The position numbers and the translations under genes are program-made. Shown in pieces: positions 21,335 to 34,003 of a stretch of DNA of 64,000 bases. The notes below the pieces were generated by a model. It made no database searches. It saw nothing but the letters and a program-made list of their open reading frames with translations, and had not been told where the DNA came from. Every line of letters begins with the position of its first letter. Position 1 is the first letter of the stretch. Origin of the DNA: Dendrobium chrysotoxum (taxonomy: Eukaryota; Streptophyta; Magnoliopsida; Asparagales; Orchidaceae); contig CM034300.1 of assembly GCA_019925795.1 (NCBI GenBank), positions 76,363,021 through 76,427,020 on the forward strand, written 5' to 3'.

Positions 21335-22345
21335 CTCTTTTCACTCCACTCTTCTTCTTTCCTCACCCTTCTTCCAATTCTCTCCAACTCAATCAGTCTT
21401 ATTTGAACAAAGGAGAAGGGACGACTAAGGAGCAAGGAGTTCAGGAGGAGAGTTGATGGATTCTTTCCAAGTTGCAATAGGAGAGAGCCCAGTTCTCACA
21501 GTAACTTGGTAAAGATTTTTAAAATGATTAATGTAACTAAGATCGTGATATCAAAACAAAACTCTTACATGTCAAATTTACATTTTAGCATATAAATTAA
21601 AAAAAAAAAAATTTTACAGTCGTTCTTTCTCTCTTCTTTTGAGGAGTAGAGGGGGCCCTTCTTTGGCTTTGTGCGGTCTTCTTCCCCTCGCCTTCGCATT
21701 CTGTCTTCTGTAAGAGCTTTGACTCAGGCAAAGAAAGTGACTGTTTTGTCCTGCGGACTTGTAGGATTAAATATTGTTTTTCTTAAGCCGTAGTTAATGG
21801 AGCACTAAGCTTTCTCCAACCCCGCCTTTTTCCCGACGGTCTACCCTTCACTACGTCCACCCTCAACTAGCGCCTTTGAAAAGAAATTGGATGATTTTGA
21901 TGTCGGTGCCGTCGATGCGAAGTAGAGTGTCGCCAAAGACGACGATTGTCCTCACGCAAGGAGGAATTAGGAGACGAAGAGTCCGCAGGAAATGAATGGG
22001 AAGAGAAAAAAATGAGAAGAAGAAAGGATTTTTTGGTTAGGCGCATAGAATTAGCTAAACATTTTCTTCGAACAAATGTAGACCCAGAATGGATGGTTTT
22101 GTGCCTATTACCAGTCTCTTAGCAGGAAAAGAGAAAGTGGCACGATTCAAATGCCACTCGCCGAGTGGAAAGATCTTTGAAATGAAAAATCCCCCTTTTT
22201 TTCACACCTATTTCATCTGATTATCAAAAAGTTTCTCCACCCCCTGCTCTTCTATCATCCAAAAGGGGAGGAAGGATGAATTCTCGAGGTCGAGGCCGAG
22301 AATCCATCTCTTTCAGAGCTGATGTTGAAGCTTCATTTGAGTCAG
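21335..22345. other. 5' flank of the BZR1-like gene
   Basis: Directly upstream (21340-21420) the minus strand is GA-rich, as in many plant 5' UTRs. Beyond that I see no gene; 21600-22330 is unassigned intergenic sequence. No convincing TATA box was located. Confidence 0.4.
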
Positions 22346-22349
22346 TTTT

Positions 22350-22475
22350 TAGGCTTCGTTTTTTATTATTTTATAAAATAATTTTTAGTATAAATTTTTT
22401 TTTAATTTAAAAATTTTTTGTAATACAAAATTATTTCATAAAACAGTAAAAAAATTATCCCAAACAAAACTTTAG
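22350..22475. mobile_element. MITE copy, GTTTGGGAYAGCTTTT family (degenerate)
   Basis: The right end reads AATTATCCCAAACAAAAC. The left end (about 22352) is GCTTCGTTTTTTATTATTTT, with a short loss in the terminal motif. The AT-rich interior is foldback. Other family copies are at 23053, 34004/40679, 42216/44887, 45785 and 60729. Confidence 0.5.
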
Positions 22476-22663
22476 TTACTACTTTTTTATTGTTATTAAG
22501 AGAATTTTATGCTAGAAACTGCTCCAAAAATAAACATAAGATGGATCGTTTGTAGGGCATGTTGATATTTGGCTAAATTTGTAAATTGAAATAAAATTAG
22601 GAACTCGAATATCATTTTTTGATCTATTATATCATTTTTAATTTAATTTGTTTTTCAATCTCC

Positions 22664-23045
22664 CAATTAGAGTTGTAAATGAGTCAAGACAAGTTAAATA
22701 TTTGCCTAATTGAGTTAAGTTCATTTAATTTTATCTGAGCTCGAACTAGACTCAGTCAAAAAGTAACAGGCTTGAGCTAAACTTAATTACTCAAGCTCGT
22801 TTGAAAAGTTCGAGCTTAATCTATTCTGAAATTAGTTTTGAAATAAATTTTAATTTAAATATGTCTCAATAAGCTTACGGGTCGAGCCACATTCAGCTTT
22901 AGCTCGAACTTGTATGCTATATGAGCTCGATTGTAAGCTCGAGCCGGAACATATGATTTGATATTGAACATGTGATTTGATAAGCTGGCCTTGTGTGCTT
23001 ATTAATGAGTTGAATGTGAGCCTACCTACGAACCAACTCAGCTAA
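22664..23045. mobile_element. hAT-like remnant rich in GAGCTCGA words
   Basis: It starts TTAGAGTTGTAAATGAGTC, like the TAGGGGTGTAAA ends of plant hAT elements, and contains many AGCTCGAGC-type words. No clear right end or target duplication. Confidence 0.35.
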
Positions 23046-23052
23046 CTTAGAC

Positions 23053-23173
23053 TCTGTTTGGGATAGCTTTTTTATTGCTTTCTAAAATAATTTTTTTTAT
23101 AAATAATTAAAAAAAATTTATACTAAAAATTTATTTTAAAAAACAATACAAAAAATTGTCTTAAATGAAATGT
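23053..23173. mobile_element. MITE copy, about 120 bp, GTTTGGGATAGCTTTT family
   Basis: Left end CTGTTTGGGATAGCTTTTTT and right end AAAAATTGTCTTAAATGAAA are inverted repeats, with an inverted AT-rich interior (TTTCTAAAATAA against TTATTTTAAAAAA). Flanks TTAGACTC and TTAGATCC may be a decayed 8-bp target duplication. Confidence 0.7.
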
Positions 23174-23625
23174 TAGATCCCTATTCCCGGTGAATTGTGA
23201 GAATTTCGAAGAAGATCCTCCAGATTTTGACAAATTTCTATTCCTCTTTTGTGAAAGCTGTTTTATACTGATTTGAAGTGACCTATCAGTCTGAATTCTA
23301 AGTATTTATCATTTTCTTTTAAAATTTTTCTTAACCAATAGAAATACGGATAAACACTTCAATGTGTTTAAGGAACACATTTGATTTGATTGAATATCTA
23401 ATATTTTTTTGGGGGGAATGAATATCTAACATTTAATGTTTTAAAGAGTCATTTGATTGGATGGACGTTTTAATCAACACAAATTCTAATAATATCCTTA
23501 AAATGACGCAGCTCTAGATTTCTCTTTCATGGAAATATCAAGGAAAAAAAGTTCTATGTGATTGCTTGGAGCAAAATTTGCCAACCCAAAAAATTTGATG
23601 ATCTGTCGATTCGATCTTTATATTA

Positions 23626-25323
23626 GGCCGAATTATTAAAAGGATCAGATTTAAAAACAGATTTATGAAAAGGATCATGATAAAAAAAAAATTTAAAAAG
23701 GATCAAAAACGCAAAGAAAGATTGCGTTTTAACAGAAAATGCTATTACTATTCACGTTTTAATAGAAAACGTGAATAGTAACCACGTTTTCTTACAAAAC
23801 GCAATAAGCTTCTACGTTTTTAATAGAAGTATAAATTTTTAATTAATTTATTTTGGATTTTTAGGCTTAGAGAGATGGAGAGAGTAGAGGGAAAAATTTG
23901 AGAGAGAGAAATGAATAGAGAGAGAGGGAGCTGGACGGAAAGGGAGAGAGAGAAAGTGGCGTAGAGAGAGGAGTATAATTTTTAAATATATTTTTTTGTA
24001 CATTTTAAAATTAATAAATTTTTTAAAATAAAAATAAAAATTTAAATAACATAATTGATAAAAAAATTTTGAATTATTTTACATGATTAATCTATTAATT
24101 TTGAATTATATTTATATTAAAATAATTTTAATATTAAATATTATTAAATATATCAATTTTAATATTAAATTAAATTTATTAAATTATATCAATTTTAATA
24201 TAAATTAAACATTATAATTATGATTAATAAATTAATTTTAAATTTAAATAAATATTTAAAATATAATTAAATGAATTCATTTAAACTTTATATTAATAAG
24301 GAAATTAATTAATTTAAGTTATAATTATATATAAGTGTATTAATTTGAAGTTAAAAATTAATTATAAGTTATATTTTACAGAAATTTTTTAGAGATATTA
24401 AATATATCAATTTTGATATTAAACTAAAGATAATTTAATTATATCAAATTTACAATTAAATTAAAAATTTTCAGATTATACCAAATGTAGTAATATTTAA
24501 AAGCATATTAATTAATAAAGTATATTAAATATATATCATTTTATATTTTAGTTAATGAAAAATACATCATTTGAAATTTATATTAATAAGTAAATTAATT
24601 AAATCTAAGCTATATTTATATATAATTTTACATATTTTTAATCTATTAATTTTAAAATTTTTAAATATTTTTTTGTACATTTTCTATTAATTTTGAATTA
24701 TATTTATATTAAAATAATTTTAATATTAAATATTATTAAATATATAAATTTTAATATTAAATTAAATATTATTAAACTATATCAATTTTAATACTAAATT
24801 AAATATTATAATTATGATTAATAAATTAATTTTAAATTAAACTTATATTTTAAATATTAAATACTATTAAATATATAAATTCTAATACTAAATTAAAATT
24901 TTTTTATCAATTATCTTATTTAAATTTTTATTTTTTATATTTTTTATGGATTTTAAAATGTACAGAAAAAATATTTAAAAATTTTACTCCTCCCTTTCTC
25001 TCTCTTCCTCTCCGTCCAGCTCCCTCTCTCTCTCTATCCATTTCTCAAATTTTTTCTCTCTGCTCTCTCTCTCCATCTCTCTAAGCCTAAAAACCCAAAA
25101 TAAATTAATTAAAAATTTATACTTTTATTGAAAACGCACAAGCTTATTGCATTTTTTAAAAAAACGTGGTTACTATTCACGTTTTCTATTAAAACGTGAA
25201 TAGTAATGACATTTTCTGTTAAAACGCAAATTTTTTTGCGTTTTTGATCCTTTTTAATTTTTTTTTTATCGTGATCCTTTTCATAAATCTGTTTTTAAAT
25301 CTGATCCTTTTAATAATTCAGCC
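23626..25323. mobile_element. Non-autonomous Mutator-like foldback element with long TIRs
   Basis: 1698 bp. Terminal inverted repeats run about 430-450 bp each: the left begins GGCCGAATTATTAAAAGG, and the right end read on the other strand begins GGCTGAATTATTAAAAGG. It is flanked by a perfect 9-bp target duplication TTTATATTA (23617-23625 and 25324-25332), as expected for MULEs. Both TIRs contain a purine-rich GAGAGA tract and a nested hairpin (23746-23760 with 23766-23780, 15-bp stem). The interior is AT-rich with a direct repeat (about 24085-24240 and 24680-24840). No transposase is encoded. Confidence 0.9.
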
Positions 25324-25399
25324 TTTATATTATGGTTTTGATTGTTCTCTTATTTGGAGTTTTTTCTATTATGACTCCTCTTTTGTTACATGATTCAGA

Positions 25400-26440
25400 A
25401 CTAAATATATTCTTCCCCCTAGAAAAATCCCCTAGCCCATGCTTCAAAATTCTAGAAAATTATATGTGCCACTAGACTTAAGATTACGATGTGATTTCTC
25501 TTAATGTTGCTTCTAGAGACTCTAATATGTCTATATTTTGGGATCCTTCGCGCAATTGCAAAGCACTTTCTAAGTTCTTTGGACTGCCAGGAAATTCATA
25601 TTCTTCTGTGAAGTCTTTCATTTCTAACGGATGTTGGGTCCTCTCTAACCTTTTCCTGATTTAGTCAAACGAAACATCTTAAATGTCCCCATCTTGGAAT
25701 GTCCCCCATTTCCTGGGATGGCTTAGATTCTCTTCCCTTTAAAAGCTTCAGTGGACATTATTTTGCCAATTTGCAACCTGTTGCCTGGTCCAAATGCATC
25801 TGGCATAAAAACTGTGCTCTCAGATATTCATCGTATGCTTGGACGACTGCTCTTGAGAGGCTTAAAATTGCAGATGTACTTATTCAGAGATCTATTGAGA
25901 CCAATCCCACGTTTCATATGCTTCAATTTGATTGAGTCCAATTTAGATCTTTTATTTGATTACGATTTTTCCTTTTCTGTGATTTCTTCTCTGCTGCCTT
26001 ATATGGATGTGTTCTTTCTCAAACCATTATGCTTCAATTGTTTGATTATTTTGCTAGCTTGCCTCTATTTAATGCGAAGGAAAAGAATTTCCGCTACTTT
26101 CTTATATGCAGTTATCTGTACTTTTTTGTGGAGAGAAAGAAATGATAGACAACTTGCTGAGAAATGGAGCAGTTCTTCGTTGGTTTGCAACAATATTAGA
26201 AAAGTTATTTCTTTTGAAGAGACCAAATGGAAATATTTTGATAGCCTAAATACTGCTTTTCCCAACTATTTCTATGTGGTTTCATGATTTATGGGATTAT
26301 TCTTCTTGCGCGTTGTTTCAGTTGTTGTTTGGGGTGCCTTCACCTTTATTAAATGTTGAAACGTGAGGATAATATATGTATATTTTGACTATATGATTAC
26401 AAGATTGTTGTATTATACAATAATGAAGAGAATGAGCTAT
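25400..26440 (+). pseudogene. L1-type LINE, 3' fragment with zf-RVT region
   Basis: Remnant of the ORF2 C-terminus of a plant LINE. Conserved pieces lie in more than one frame: KALSKFFGLPGNSYSSVKSF at about 25560, then WSKCIWHKNCALRYSSYAWT at about 25783 (reverse-transcriptase zinc-binding domain), and FLWRERNDRQLAEKW with SLVCNNIRKVISF at about 26120-26210. The best open piece is 25751-26287, but the match moves between frames, so it is dead. The RT itself is not in this fragment. No poly(A) tail or target duplication was placed. Confidence 0.75.
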
Positions 26441-26507
26441 TTTTTTAATTTTTGGTACAAGTTTTCAACAAATTTTAAGCGGATTATCTACTGGATACGT
26501 CAATATA

Positions 26508-26909
26508 ATGAATTACTATAAATTTTTCGGCTGATCATATTCGTTGATATCTATCGGTATTACTGACGGATTATCCATCAGAATAATGCACTGATTCTTA
26601 CGGCAGAAATAACCGGCAACTTGACCGCCGCCTTTCCATTGGATCATTTCCGCCGGAACATCCAACGAACCAAACTGTCAAAAAAAGATTCAAAAAAATG
26701 TCGCCTCTTTGAATACATTTTCGCCAGAAGTCAGCCAGTAAATCCTTCAAAAAAATTTTTGAAGGGCTTTTTTCGCTGAAAGAGTATTTCCGACACGAGT
26801 TTTACCATAGAACCCTTTTTTATCGGAAAGACAAATTTTTTGGCGGATTGCCGTCATTTTCAATGAAGTTTGATCATAAAAAATGTGTATTTCTCCTATA
26901 GTGTTAGCT
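26508..26909. mobile_element. Possible CACTA-type element remnant
   Basis: The right end read on the minus strand begins CACTATAGGAGAAATACAC, like CACTA termini. The plus-strand left end is near 26508 (ACTATAAATTTTTCGG). The interior is dense in short GACGGATTATCCATC, CCGCCGG and TTTTTCGGC-like words that resemble subterminal repeats. The terminal match is weak. Confidence 0.35.
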
Positions 26910-26914
26910 GTTAA

Positions 26915-28360
26915 CATTATAATGAATATATTTTGGCTCTTAAAATATAATATTTTGCACATGAGGGTGGGCCGACGGGCTTTCCTTTAAATAAAAGGTT
27001 GGTAGTGTAAACCTAATTGTAGCTTGTAATCGATTAACTGAATTACACTGATGAGTAGAGGATGACGACTCTTAAATGATTATTGAAAGTCACATGTGAA
27101 AATAAATGATTAATAGAAAGAAATGAAAGATAAAATGAGATTGACAGATATATATGAAAGATAACAAATGAAAGGATGAAAATATAACATTAAAGCTAGA
27201 TGTCCTACTTTTATAATTATATTCATGATTATATTTATATTATAGTACATTAAACTGACTGATATATAAAACAAATCGTACTGGAATTAATATTGATATA
27301 ATATAGCATAGTACACTAGCATGACTTATTCGGTGATAGTCATCTTTATTAATTTTTCTTATAGTTTAATAGTTCTCTTTTGACTTTACCGATCATATAA
27401 ATTTTATTATTGGATTTTGAGATTTATTGCTTATATTAAGTTATGATTGATATTAACTAGAACTGAACATACATATTGATTCATTTGTCTTGCGTTGAAT
27501 ACAATGATAGAGTTTTGATTATTTGCTAGGCTTTTATGCTCATTATGTAGTTTTAAATAATTTCAGGTAAGGAGCATGTAGTGTAATAACTCAAATATGT
27601 GAAATAAATTTTCTTAAAAAATATAAAAATTTTGAAGTAGAGCAGTTTGGTGCTGATCTGGTGAGCGCTGTGGCGCTAGGCCATGAACAATATATATATA
27701 TATCATTGCCTCACCCCATGTACTCCCTCACTTGATTGCTTGGCCAGAAAGAAATTAAAAGAGAGAAAGAAGAGAGAAGAGAGAGAAAGGCCTTAGGATA
27801 ATATTTATCAATCATTCATGTTACATATTTTATTCTATTCATTATAAGTGACTAATCATTTACTTCTATTTTTAATGATTTTGATTTCTATGAATTTTAT
27901 TTCTCCTAAATTTGTCAAAAATACCTTATCTCCTAATTTCATAAGCTTTCACCATGCAAATTTAGATATATTATAGATTTGATCATTCTGAATAATTTGA
28001 TATGATTTTATTGTATTTTAAATGAAGTAATGAATGATATCAGATACATGATATGACAATTTCACATGATATCAGATTCTTACTAATCCACGTGATTCAC
28101 TGATTGGGAGTCATAAGGAGTTGGAGATTGATTGAAAGTTATAAGAAGTCGGGGTGATTGATTCATGTAATTTAAGGGGAGTTATAAGGAGTACATTGAT
28201 TAGGAGTTATAAGGGGCCACTGATTGAGAGTTATAAGTTCAGGAGCAAGATACACTTATTGAATATCTGAATACTGATACTAACACTACTACGAATATTG
28301 TATTGATATTATGACTGACACTAATACTAGTTACTGTCATGAATACTATTATCATGGGCT
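26915..28360. other. AT-rich intergenic DNA
   Basis: No gene recognised. It includes a short (TA)n at about 27691-27703, a GAGAAAGA-rich stretch at about 27755-27795, and irregular GGAGTTATAAGGAGT words at about 28105-28235. Confidence 0.5.
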
Positions 28361-28364
28361 TTCC

Positions 28365-28590
28365 TGAGTCCATAGTCTTCACTTTTAGTTTGACTTCTCT
28401 ATGAGATCTCTACGTCTTCTTAACTATATTGTTTTTTTTAGTTAGGTTCTTTATGGCTCTTGTTTGAGCTTTCTTTTTGTCACAGCTCACTTCAAAGATG
28501 TAATTTCCTTTAGAGTTGTTTTTATTTCCTTCATAGGATTGTAATTTTTTTCATTAATGATATGGGCGATGCCCCAAATTAACAAAAAAA
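28365..28590 (+). mobile_element. LINE 3' tail fragment
   Basis: T/G-rich sequence ending TTCATTAATGATATGGGCGA…CCCCAAATTAAC and then an A run, the pattern of plant L1 3' UTRs. Similar tails occur at 41400-41700 and 57409-57985. Confidence 0.45.
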
Positions 28591-28599
28591 ATGATGTAG

Positions 28600-28757
28600 C
28601 TCTTCATAGTCTGTTGGTTGGGAGTTTTGAATATCAATTAAGAGGTCTTGAGTTCGAGTCTTGTGTACATGATTTGTGTGTGAGTTTCCCTTAATTGAGT
28701 TAAATGTCCAAAAAAATCCTTATAATGTACTAACTTCAAAAAAAAAAAAAAAAAGAA
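28600..28757 (+). mobile_element. tRNA-derived SINE with poly(A) tail
   Basis: A tRNA-like head (GATGTAGCTC…GTTGGTTGGGAG) and a pol III box B-like GAGTTCGAGTC near 28653 are followed by a tail with TTAATTGAGTTAAATG and CCAAAAAAATCC, ending in about 17 A. Relatives with the same tail lie at 58966 (plus) and 59460-60300 (minus). Confidence 0.65.
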
Positions 28758-28843
28758 ATGGCGCAACTCTCCTTACTTTGTAAATATTAAAATTGCTATC
28801 CGATAGAAAAACATGATAATTATGATTTTGTTTTATTTACTCT

Positions 28844-29697
28844 TGATACATTTTTAAAAAAAAATCATATAATCAATATGAATCGCGAGAAAATATTTCA
28901 ATTGAAAGTTTCGGAATTAAATTTAAGATCGTTTGATCTCCAACTTTAGCAAATTTATAGTTGAATTGAATGTCTAAATAAGACGAACCCCACAACTCCA
29001 AAAATGATCAAATCGAGCTAAAATAAGCCCAAAATCAAGTACTTGAAGTATTATCAGAAACTTTAAACCTTAATTGGAAGGCCAAATAATTTCTAATTTG
29101 ACATGCTTACAATTGAATCGAGCGGCTCGATGAGGCGAATCCAATGACCCCAAGATTATTAAATTTTGATATCATTACTGCACTTAAACATTGAATGAAT
29201 GCTTCATAATCAATGAAATCGATATGGATCATACAATGAAGTGTTTTGTTATTATAGTTCAAATTATCAAAATGAAATCCAAATAAAACCTATAAATATA
29301 ACTTCATTCTCTCCTACATTTTCTAGCTATCGTCGCCGACGACCACCACCAACTATTTCCACCGACTACCACCACCTAATATCAATGCTGGCGATCGTCC
29401 CCACCATCTCCAAACATTTGCTAAGATTTAACCCTGCTATTGATTTTCAATTTTTCACTTGTGTACACTATGCTTTGTAATCCCTACAAAAGAGAAATAT
29501 GTTATTTATTCTCAAATAATTTTCTTCTTCTTCTTCAGTAATGAGGATAGAAGAATTATTGAATCTTCTCATGCCTTATTGATGTTTCCCTTTACGGGTT
29601 TTCCCCAAAAAAAATTTAAGCTCTATACGATGTTGAATTTTGTACAACACTAAGATATAAAATATGCACTCTACCAACTCAAATTTTTTAATACATA
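28844..29697 (+). mobile_element. Degenerate LTR of the Gag-only family
   Basis: It aligns over most of its length with the minus-strand LTRs of the Gag-only elements: TGATACATTTTT start, TATAGTTGAATTGAATGTCT, GAATCGAGCGGCTCGATGAG, TTGATATCATTACTGCACTT, and a TATA box (CTATAAATATAAC at about 29289). The ends, especially the right one, are approximate and no target duplication is visible. Short frames inside it are by-products. Confidence 0.7.
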
Positions 29698-29699
29698 AA

Positions 29700-32240
29700 A
29701 ATTTTATATATGAAAATAAAATTATTTAAATTTTAATTCAATTCAAAACTAACTCAATTCCATTTCTGTCAACTCAACAAGCTCCTAATTATTTCAATTG
29801 GGTTAATTATTGAATATAATTAATATTTTCTTATGATATAAGTATTATTAATTAATTATTTATTAATTTATTTAAAGTATAATGCCAGAAAAAACCCTTG
29901 CTTCAAACTTATTGGCTAAGTGCTTAACTGAACTGACTTTAATATCCTTCTTTAAGTTTGCTTAATTAGCTTTAACTTTTAATACATAATGAACATAATT
30001 AATGTAATTAATAAATTAATTAGGCTTAGCCGGCCTGCGTACAGTCCAACCACACGTGTCACGCGTGCATATTTAAAAAATATATATATATTTAATTCAG
30101 CACGTCATCTTCCGTGTACGCATCAACCCATTAGACACGATTGAAATATATCAATTAAAAAAGAAATTTTTAGATCCCAACATAATGTACTCCCAAATGT
30201 GGCGTTGATATTTATAAGAACCAAAATTCTTTTTTTATTTTTATTATTTTTTTATTTTACATATTGAGATGAGAACGTTTTGTCGCTTAATTTATAACTT
30301 ACTGCTTGGACGGATTGTAAAATTATTATGGAAAATTTTATCTTTTTAAAATTATTATGAAAATTATTTTTTAAGTATAAATTTTTTTAGAGACCATTTA
30401 GCAACAAGTCGGATAAATCCTGGAAATTATTTGATAAGATAGGTGTTAAATCCTGTTAAATCTTATGGAATGGAACTGTTTGACAATGTAATTCAGAATT
30501 TAAAACGATTAGTTTATTTAAATATCAAATTTAATTTGTGTTTTAATTTAAAATTGCATTTTAAGCACAAATTATTTGTTAATTTTAATTTTAAATATTG
30601 TCACTAAATTATAATTAAAAAATAATATTATTAGAAAACAATTTAATTATGGAATAACTTATTAATTTTAATTTTATTTACTTTTTAATTATTTATGAGT
30701 TGATTTTAAATTATTAATTTTAATTATCATTACTAGATAACCATTATAAATAATATAATTAGAATATTAGTTAATTATCAATTAATCTAGCTAATTAATT
30801 AATTATTAATTATATTATATTCTTAATTAATTTTAATTAAACTAGTTAAAATAAATTAATTTGTTAATATATTATACTTCTCTGGCAATGCTTGTTTTGC
30901 TCTATCTTTCTATAACCACGGGATTGCTAGAGTTTGCTTTTCCTCTACTCCAGCTGTTCGTTGCCCTTTGGCTTCGCCTGCTTCGCATGAAAGGGTAGAG
31001 TTTTGAACAAGTCGCTAAATAATTCTTTACCTCCTTCAACGACGTTCCTTTATGTCGGATTCGAAGTCACACCTCCTCGCCATTCTTATGTTGGAGCGGA
31101 AGTAGCGATAACAACGAGAGGATGCTCGTTGCAAAGTTAGACATCTTTCTTCCTTTCGCGCGCATCTTTGACCAAATCTTAAAAATTCTCTAAGCTCCCA
31201 GATTTAGTAAATTCAGGATTTATGACAAAAAAGAGGGAAACGGAGGATTTTACTCGTGCGATTTGACAGTTCTCTAAATCTTGTTTGACAATATTTAGCA
31301 TAAATCTACTCAAATCCTGTATAAATTTTGTATCCAAACAGCCCCTAAATCAACGAAAATAGTAATAGCAAAAAAAAATTATAGTCGTGATCTGAAAAGC
31401 AAATCAATAAATGAGTTGTCTCAACAAGACCCTTAGAATTTGTTTGAGGGCTTTTTCACCATTTTACTTTTCAGGTTATAATTATAGTTCTGTTTGATTG
31501 CTTTCAATGACTTCTAAGCTATTCTTTTGTCGAGATTCAATTAGCTTGAAATTGAATAATTAATCCCTATATTTGATCTTAACTTAATTTAATCCAATTT
31601 TGGGTTGTATTTGGGTTGAAATGACTTCGTTAAAGCAGATCGAGATGAACGGTAAAAATGGATCAATTGTATATCCAAGGCCCAATTACATTGTAGTTTG
31701 GCCCAAATCCTCCTCTCAGCCAAAAGATTGGGCTTTCGAAAGATTCTGTGTCCATTGGACCAGATCTAATTCAGCCCAAAGGTTAGTTGAGTAGGATGTA
31801 ATGAAGAGGCTTACAACCTTTTTTTTTTTAGAGAGGCTTACAACTACCTTCTTATAAATAATGGGGATATTGACTATCCAAAGAATATTCCATCTTGTCT
31901 CCTATGCCTTCTTTTTCTTCTCTAACTATTTTTAGCTCTTTAAATTTTTTTTCCATTATATATTTTTCTTTTTGAATTTGAGCTCGTCAAAATGGTCAAA
32001 CTATTTATAGCATCCGATCAAAATACAACTTTATTAAGAGAATAAAACATTATAATCAATTATGAATTTGGTTTTATATTTGTTAAGGACAGAGGGTGGT
32101 GCAAACCTTTGTGCTAAAGTTATAATTTCGAGCCTATTTGAACTGACTTTCGTTCGATTTTATTTTTTCAGACCATCGCAGTAATTCAATTTGGCTATTG
32201 CTTTCTAGTTAGTTTGTAGGCATTTATGTACTATGAAGTT
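29700..32240. other. AT-rich intergenic DNA with an unassigned block
   Basis: No gene recognised. 30500-30870 is very AT-rich. 30890-31340 has normal base composition, ends GTATCCAAACAGCCCC like the inverted end of a MITE or transposon, and weakly resembles 12900-13110. 31437-31500 looks like one end of the GTTTGGGACAGC MITE family. Confidence 0.4.
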
Positions 32241-32249
32241 GCTTGTTAC

Positions 32250-32934
32250 TAGGGGTTCAATATTTGACATGATCCAAAAATCTAATTTGAATTCGACCCG
32301 AAAATTTCGGATTATGGTCAACCCATTTGTGAAACGGGTTGGGTTCGGGTTCAACGAACCGACCCGTTTCAAAAATCGGGTCGGGTTCGAGTTGACCCGG
32401 AAACCTGAAAATGACGCGGAATTACCCACGTTGACCGCGTCTTCCCGCGCGCTGAGTTCCCCCCCCCCCCCCCCCCTCGTCGCGTCTGCCCGCCCAAGCG
32501 TCACGTCAGTCTGCCCACCTCTCGTCGCTCGACTCGCGTCTGCCCGCTGACTCACCGTTGTCGTTCTGCGTCTTGTCGTCGCCTGCGGTGCCTCACCTCG
32601 CCATTCTGAGTCTTACCGTCGCCGGCGGTGCCTCGCCTCACCGTTCCGCATCTGAGAGCTCTGTCGTTCCGCATCTGAGAGCTCCATCGTTCCGCGCTGC
32701 CTCGCCTTGCCGTTCTGTGTTGTCGACGTTCCATACGTGTCGCTGCCGGTCCTGAGAGCCTTGTCGCCGGCATTGCCTTGCCTCGCGTCCCGGTTTACAA
32801 AAATCGTGTCGTGTTCAGGTTCGTATTTTCGACCCGTTTGCGAAATTGGGTCGGGTTCGGATGAATCCGTTTGAACCCGGGTTAGTTCCGGGTTCAACCT
32901 GAATCTGACCCGATACTCGAAATTGACACCCCTA
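32250..32934. mobile_element. Non-autonomous hAT element, 685 bp
   Basis: The ends TAGGGGTTCAATATTTGAC and GAAATTGACACCCCTA form terminal inverted repeats, and an 8-bp target duplication CTTGTTAC (32242-32249, 32935-32942) is perfect. The interior near both ends repeats GGGTTCGGGTT words. The centre is GC-rich, with a C run of about 19 at 32459 and CGTTCTGCGTC-type repeats. Frames inside are not genes. A relative lies at 59575-60239. Confidence 0.9.
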
Positions 32935-32944
32935 CTTGTTACAG

Positions 32945-33344
32945 TAGCTTTGAAATAAATTATTTATAAAAAAAAACTTTATAGAATAGCTTTTAGATTA
33001 ATATTTATATAATTATATTTCACTTTAGATGATTATAATAATTGTTAGCTAAGAGTAGAGAAGTCTGATCAAGATTTCTAGCAATTTGTCCCATTCTATA
33101 ATATTAATGTATATAAAAATCTCAATATTAAAAATACTCCTTGTTTGAGGAAGAAAGCTGAGTAACTTTTAGAGAAATTTGCATTGAAAAGTTGCTTACA
33201 AAGGATTCATAAAGCAGCTTTATAACAACACCTAGAGAGTCCGATTGGGGCAACTTTTTAATATTTAGTTTTTAAGCTGTTTGTCAGCTATTTATTTTCT
33301 TATGATTTTCAATAAATTATGTGATGAAAAAAAATTATAATCAC
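32945..33344. other. AT-rich intergenic DNA
   Basis: I see nothing identifiable in this 400-bp stretch, apart from the first copy of the 19-bp target duplication of the next LINE, which starts at 33345. Confidence 0.4.
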
Positions 33345-33363
33345 ATTAAATAGGTGAAAATTA

Positions 33364-33836
33364 GCAGTCAAATTTAAAGGAAAATTCTATAAAATGGTGG
33401 TGAGACCTACAATATTTTATGATGCACAAAGTTGTTCATTAAAAGAGAATTATAAAGTTAAGTGTTACAAAGATGAGAATGCTCAGGTGAATGAATGACT
33501 TCACTCATAGAGACAGAATGTGAAAACAGTATGTATGTGAAAGGTTTGGAGTAGCTCCAGTGGCAGATAAGATTAGATAGAGTGTTGCCTTATATGATTT
33601 GGACACATAAAACGTCAACCTTTCAATGACCTACTTAGGAGAGTAAATATATTGGATATGGCCTAAGTTAAGAAAGGTAGAGGTAGACCTAAAAAGATTT
33701 GGCTAGAAAATATTAGAAGTCATTTTTTTATTAAATTTAAATGAAAATTTTGACTATTAACATAACGCAATGAAAAAAATAAGAATTCATGTAGTCAATC
33801 TCACATAGTGGGATAAAGGCTTAATATTGTTGTTGT
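33364..33836 (+). mobile_element. RTE-type LINE, 5'-truncated, with 19-bp target duplication
   Basis: 473 bp. The translated pieces (LKGKFYKMVVR, then LKENYKVKCYKDENAQVNE) are the end of the RTE reverse transcriptase protein, as also seen at 42.6 kb. The 3' end is GGGATAAAGGCTTAATATTG and TTGTTGTATT. The target duplication ATTAAATAGGTGAAAATTA (33345-33363 and 33837-33855) is perfect. Stops and frameshifts make it dead. Confidence 0.88.
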
Positions 33837-34003
33837 ATTAAATAGGTGAAAATTAAATTATCATTTTTAAAATATATACCCTATCTACAAATAATAAATT
33901 AAGCCTTTAATAAACTTATCAATTAAAAAATAAATAAATTTCTCAAATAATTCTAAGGGCCAATCCTTGAATAATAAATCATATATAAAGAAAGAATTAG
34001 ACT

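Noticed and set aside
28600..28700. tRNA gene
   Set aside because: Box B is present, but the cloverleaf cannot be completed and a poly(A) tail follows; it is a SINE.
32205..32897. GC-rich open frames on both strands
   Set aside because: They fall inside the hAT element and are explained by GC-rich repeated words; no domain recognised.
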